From Kitasatospora sp. MMS16-BH015 (GTDB taxonomy: Bacteria; Actinomycetota; Actinomycetes; Streptomycetales; Streptomycetaceae): a stretch of 64,000 nucleotides of DNA. The position numbers and the translations under genes are program-made. A model generated the notes under the pieces. The model did not search any database. It was not told where the DNA came from and saw only the letters and a list, made by a program, of their open reading frames with translations. Where the stretch lies: NCBI RefSeq assembly GCF_002943525.1, contig NZ_CP025394.1:5456001-5520000 (forward strand), in the 5' to 3' direction. The stretch's first letter is position 1; each line of letters begins with the position of its first letter. Below, piece after piece: positions 61,438-64,000 of this stretch.

Positions 61438-63108
61438 CTACTTCTCCGCGGAGCGGACGCGGATGCTGGTGATCAGCGGACCGTCCGTGACCTCGGCGAA
61501 GAAGTCGTTGCCCTTGTCGTCCACCACGATGAAGGCCGGGAAGTCCTCGACCTCGATCCGCCAGACCGCCTCCATGCCGAGCTCGGGGTACTCCAGCACC
61601 TCGACCTTCTTGATGCAGTCCTGCGCGAGCCGCGCGGCCGGGCCGCCGATCGAGCCGAGGTAGAAGCCGCCGTGCTCGCCGCAGGCCTTGGTGACCTGCT
61701 TGGAGCGGTTGCCCTTGGCCAGCATGACCATCGAGCCGCCGGCCGCCTGGAACTGGTCGACGTAGGAGTCCATCCGGCCCGCCGTGGTCGGGCCGAAGGA
61801 GCCGGAGGCGTAGCCCTCGGGGGTCTTGGCCGGGCCGGCGTAGTAGACCGGGTGGTCCTTCATGTACTGGGGCATGCCCTCGCCCGCGTCCAGGCGCTCC
61901 TTGATCTTGGCGTGCGCGATGTCGCGCGCCACGACCAGGGTGCCGCTGAGCGAAAGGCGGGTCTTGACCGGGTACTTGGAGAGCTCGGCGCGGATCTCGC
62001 TCATCGGCTGGTTGAGGTCCACCCGCACGACCTCGTCGTCGAGGTGCTCGTCCGTGGTGTCCGGCAGGTACTTCGCCGGGTCGGTCTCGAGCTGCTCGAG
62101 GAAGACGCCCTCGGCGGTGATCTTGCCGAGCGCCTGGCGGTCGGCCGAGCAGGAGACGGCCATCGCGACCGGCAGCGAGGCGCCGTGGCGGGGCAGGCGG
62201 ATCACGCGGACGTCGTGGCAGAAGTACTTGCCGCCGAACTGCGCGCCGATGCCGATCTTCTGGGTCAGCTCGGTGACCTTGGCCTCCAGCTCGAGGTCGC
62301 GGAAGCCGTGGCCGGTGGCGGCGTCGCCGCTGGTCGGCAGGTTGTCCAGGTAGTGCGCGGAGGCGTACTTGGCGGTCTTCAGCGCGAACTCGGCGCTGGT
62401 GCCGCCGACCACGATCGCCAGGTGGTACGGCGGGCAGGCCGCGGTGCCGAGCGAGCGGATCTTCTGCTCCAGGAAGCTGAGCATCGACGCCTCGTTGAGG
62501 ATCGCCTTGGTCTCCTGGTACAGGTACGACTTGTTGGCCGAGCCGCCGCCCTTGGCCATGAAGAGGAACTTGTAGGCGTCGCCGTCGGTCGCGTAGAGCT
62601 CGATCTGGGCCGGGAGGTTGTTGCCGGTGTTCTTCTCGTCCCACATGGTCACCGGAGCCATCTGCGAGTACCGCAGGTTGAGCTTGGTGTACGCGTCGTA
62701 GACGCCCTCCGCGATGGCGGCCTCGTCGCCGCCCTGGGTGAGCACGTTCTGGCCGCGCTTGCCCATCACGATCGCGGTGCCGGTGTCCTGGCACATCGGG
62801 AGGATGCCGCCGGCCGAGATGTTGACGTTCTTCAGCAGGTCCAGCGCGACGAAGCGGTCGTTCGGGCTGGCCTCCGGGTCGTCCAGGATCCGGCGCAGCT
62901 GGGCCAGGTGGGCCGGGCGCAGGTAGTGCGAGATGTCGTGCATCGCCTCGGCGGTGAGCAGCCGCAGCGCCTCCGGCTCGACCTTCAGGAAGGTCCGGCC
63001 GTCGGCCTCGAAGGTGGAGACGCCCTCGGACGTGATCTTCCGGTACGGGGTCGGGTCGGCCCCCAGGGGGAGGAGGTCGGAGTAGGCGAACTCTGGCGTG
63101 GGAGCCAT
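61438..63108 (-). CDS. Fumarate hydratase class I (iron-sulfur, single chain)
   Basis: 556 residues, the normal length for fused alpha-beta class I enzymes. It interconverts fumarate and malate in the TCA cycle with a [4Fe-4S] cluster. ILPMCQDTGTAIVMGKRGQN and GTAACPPYHLAIVVGGTSAE carry two cluster cysteines, and the third is probably AVSCSADRQALG. The C-terminal beta domain has SGSFGPTTAGRMDSYVDQFQ and MVMLAKGNRSKQVTKACGEH with the catalytic Thr/Lys region. ATG at 63108 follows AAGGACACC. Confidence 0.96.
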   Translation of the reverse strand: MAPTPEFAYSDLLPLGADPTPYRKITSEGVSTFEADGRTFLKVEPEALRLLTAEAMHDISHYLRPAHLAQLRRILDDPEASPNDRFVALDLLKNVNISAGGILPMCQDTGTAIVMGKRGQNVLTQGGDEAAIAEGVYDAYTKLNLRYSQMAPVTMWDEKNTGNNLPAQIELYATDGDAYKFLFMAKGGGSANKSYLYQETKAILNEASMLSFLEQKIRSLGTAACPPYHLAIVVGGTSAEFALKTAKYASAHYLDNLPTSGDAATGHGFRDLELEAKVTELTQKIGIGAQFGGKYFCHDVRVIRLPRHGASLPVAMAVSCSADRQALGKITAEGVFLEQLETDPAKYLPDTTDEHLDDEVVRVDLNQPMSEIRAELSKYPVKTRLSLSGTLVVARDIAHAKIKERLDAGEGMPQYMKDHPVYYAGPAKTPEGYASGSFGPTTAGRMDSYVDQFQAAGGSMVMLAKGNRSKQVTKACGEHGGFYLGSIGGPAARLAQDCIKKVEVLEYPELGMEAVWRIEVEDFPAFIVVDDKGNDFFAEVTDGPLITSIRVRSAEK

Positions 63109-63284
63109 GGGGTGGTGTCCTTAACTGATCCGGCTGCGTCGACGAAGCACCCTCAAGGGTAGGCGGCGCCGGGGGCCCCGACGTGGAGGGGGCCGCCTTC
63201 GTGACCGGGCTCACGTCGACCTGGTCGGACCGGGCCCTCGCCGAACTCTCGTTCGGACCTGGCCCCGGTGACTACGCTTGGGCC

Positions 63285-64000
63285 GTGGAGAACACGCCGT
63301 CACAGGATGACCAGAGCCCCGTCCCCATGACCAAGGCCGAACCGGCCACCCGGCTCACCAAGGCCGAACCGGTCGCCCAGCCGGAGGCCCGACCGGTCGC
63401 CGAGGCCGACCTGCGCGCCTCGGACGCCGACCGCGAGCGGATCGCCGAGCTGCTGCGCGACGCCTACGCCGAGGGCCGCCTCACCGTCGAGGAGCACTCC
63501 GAGCGGATCGAGGCCGCCTACGCGGCCCGCACCCTCGGTGAACTCGTCCCGCTCACCAGGGACCTCCCCTCGCACCAGCCCCTCTCGGCGCCCCGGCCCG
63601 CCACCACCCGGGCCGCCGCGCCCGCCCCGCTGCCCCCGGCCCGCACCGAGGCCCCCACGGCCGTGGCCGTCTTCGGCGGCGCCAGCCGGAAGGGCCGCTT
63701 CCGGGTCGGCTCCCACCTGCGGGCGGTGGCCGTCTTCGGCGGGGTCGAGCTCGACCTCACCGACGCGGTCTTCGAATCGCCCGAGGTGGTCATCGAGGTG
63801 ATCGCCGTCTTCGGCGGCGTGGACATCCGGGTGCCGGAGAACGTCACCCTGCTGGGCACCGGTGCCGGGGTCTTCGGCGGCTTCGACGTCAAGGAGCAGA
63901 CCTCGGCCGACCCGTACGCGCCGGTGGTGCGGATCAAGGGCGCGGCGGTGTTCGGCGGGGTGGACGCCAAGCCGCGGCGCGGCAAGAAGCTCAAGGAGTG
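63285..64000 (+). CDS. DUF1707 protein with LiaF-like C-terminal domain (runs off window)
   Basis: 238 codons plus two bases are present. The last complete codons read KKLKE and the following TG may begin a stop just outside. DUF1707 at about 38-92 (LRASDADRERIAELLRDAYA, GRLTVEEHSERIEAAYAART), Pro/Ala linker, then a beta-helical DUF2154/LiaF-like part in which the strand AVFGG recurs five times (AVAVFGGASRKGRFRVG, IEVIAVFGGVDIRVPENV). No membrane helix. Such proteins are associated with envelope-stress response. GTG at 63285 has TACGCT nine bases upstream, suggesting leaderless transcription. Confidence 0.88.
   Translation, partial: MENTPSQDDQSPVPMTKAEPATRLTKAEPVAQPEARPVAEADLRASDADRERIAELLRDAYAEGRLTVEEHSERIEAAYAARTLGELVPLTRDLPSHQPLSAPRPATTRAAAPAPLPPARTEAPTAVAVFGGASRKGRFRVGSHLRAVAVFGGVELDLTDAVFESPEVVIEVIAVFGGVDIRVPENVTLLGTGAGVFGGFDVKEQTSADPYAPVVRIKGAAVFGGVDAKPRRGKKLKE

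Overview
The window is about 73% GC by eye and has dense genes, frequent GTG starts, purine-rich ribosome binding sites and strong GC-rich hairpin terminators. Its content (mycothiol S-conjugate amidase, GTP-type PEP carboxykinase, AhpCD/OxyR, a SARP/NB-ARC/TPR regulator, a chitinase with a DasR-type operator, bldA-type TTA codons) points to a Streptomycetaceae chromosome (Streptomyces or Kitasatospora). From memory, the order mca ... pckG ... uppS/PhoH ... ahpD-ahpC/oxyR ... fumarase ... DUF1707 resembles the core-chromosome order of Streptomyces. The window therefore looks like conserved chromosome with accessory islands between housekeeping genes.

Layout. 1-6.9 kb: 3' part of mca, a small membrane protein, a two-HTH regulator, a secreted vanadium haloperoxidase-like enzyme (one TTA codon), and an Lrp regulator divergent from a PLP decarboxylase. 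6.8-15.6 kb: FAD monooxygenase, membrane Ser/Thr kinase, DUF2269-like membrane protein, two-component pair, ECF sigma factor with a SnoaL-like tail, and a serine hydrolase-MerR pair. 15.6-18.2 kb: a decayed, lower-GC accessory patch with a LuxR HTH relic and a frameshifted DUF262-AlbA_2 gene. 18.4-26.2 kb: YyaL/DUF255 protein followed by a degenerate ~17-bp tandem repeat, a GNAT enzyme, an XRE-like regulator, a secreted papain-like protease with a membrane-anchored partner, and a hemolysin III/PAQR protein. 26.5-31.7 kb: pckG, alanine-type aminotransferase, methyltransferase, orphan prepilin peptidase.

31.7-38.9 kb is the most striking accessory block. A five-gene minus-strand operon (vWA, PP2C phosphatase, atypical membrane kinase, CxxC mini-membrane protein, Pro-rich membrane protein) resembles the TerY-P vWA/phosphatase/kinase triad. 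It is divergent from an XRE-NACHT-multi-TM NTPase that carries a TTA codon. 38.9-50.7 kb: GH18 chitinase with a DasR-like operator, uppS, PIN-PhoH ATPase, a transglycosylase behind a long GC-rich leader, an AI-2E/PerM transporter and a 1454-residue secreted repeat protein. 50.8-53.0 kb: ahpD-ahpC divergent from oxyR, where no conventional start codon preserves the OxyR DNA-binding domain.

53.0-54.7 kb: a two-gene AAA ATPase + HNH nuclease operon with a GTGA overlap, reminiscent of Septu (PtuA/PtuB) anti-phage systems. 54.7-64 kb: methyltransferase plus a GAF-SpoIIE-HATPase regulator, a SARP-NB-ARC-TPR regulator (with TTA codon) divergent from a small acidic protein, class I fumarase, and a DUF1707 protein cut by the window end. 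The strongest candidates for undescribed systems are the kinase/phosphatase/vWA + NACHT block and the compact ATPase-HNH pair. Both are inferences from domain architecture and gene order only.
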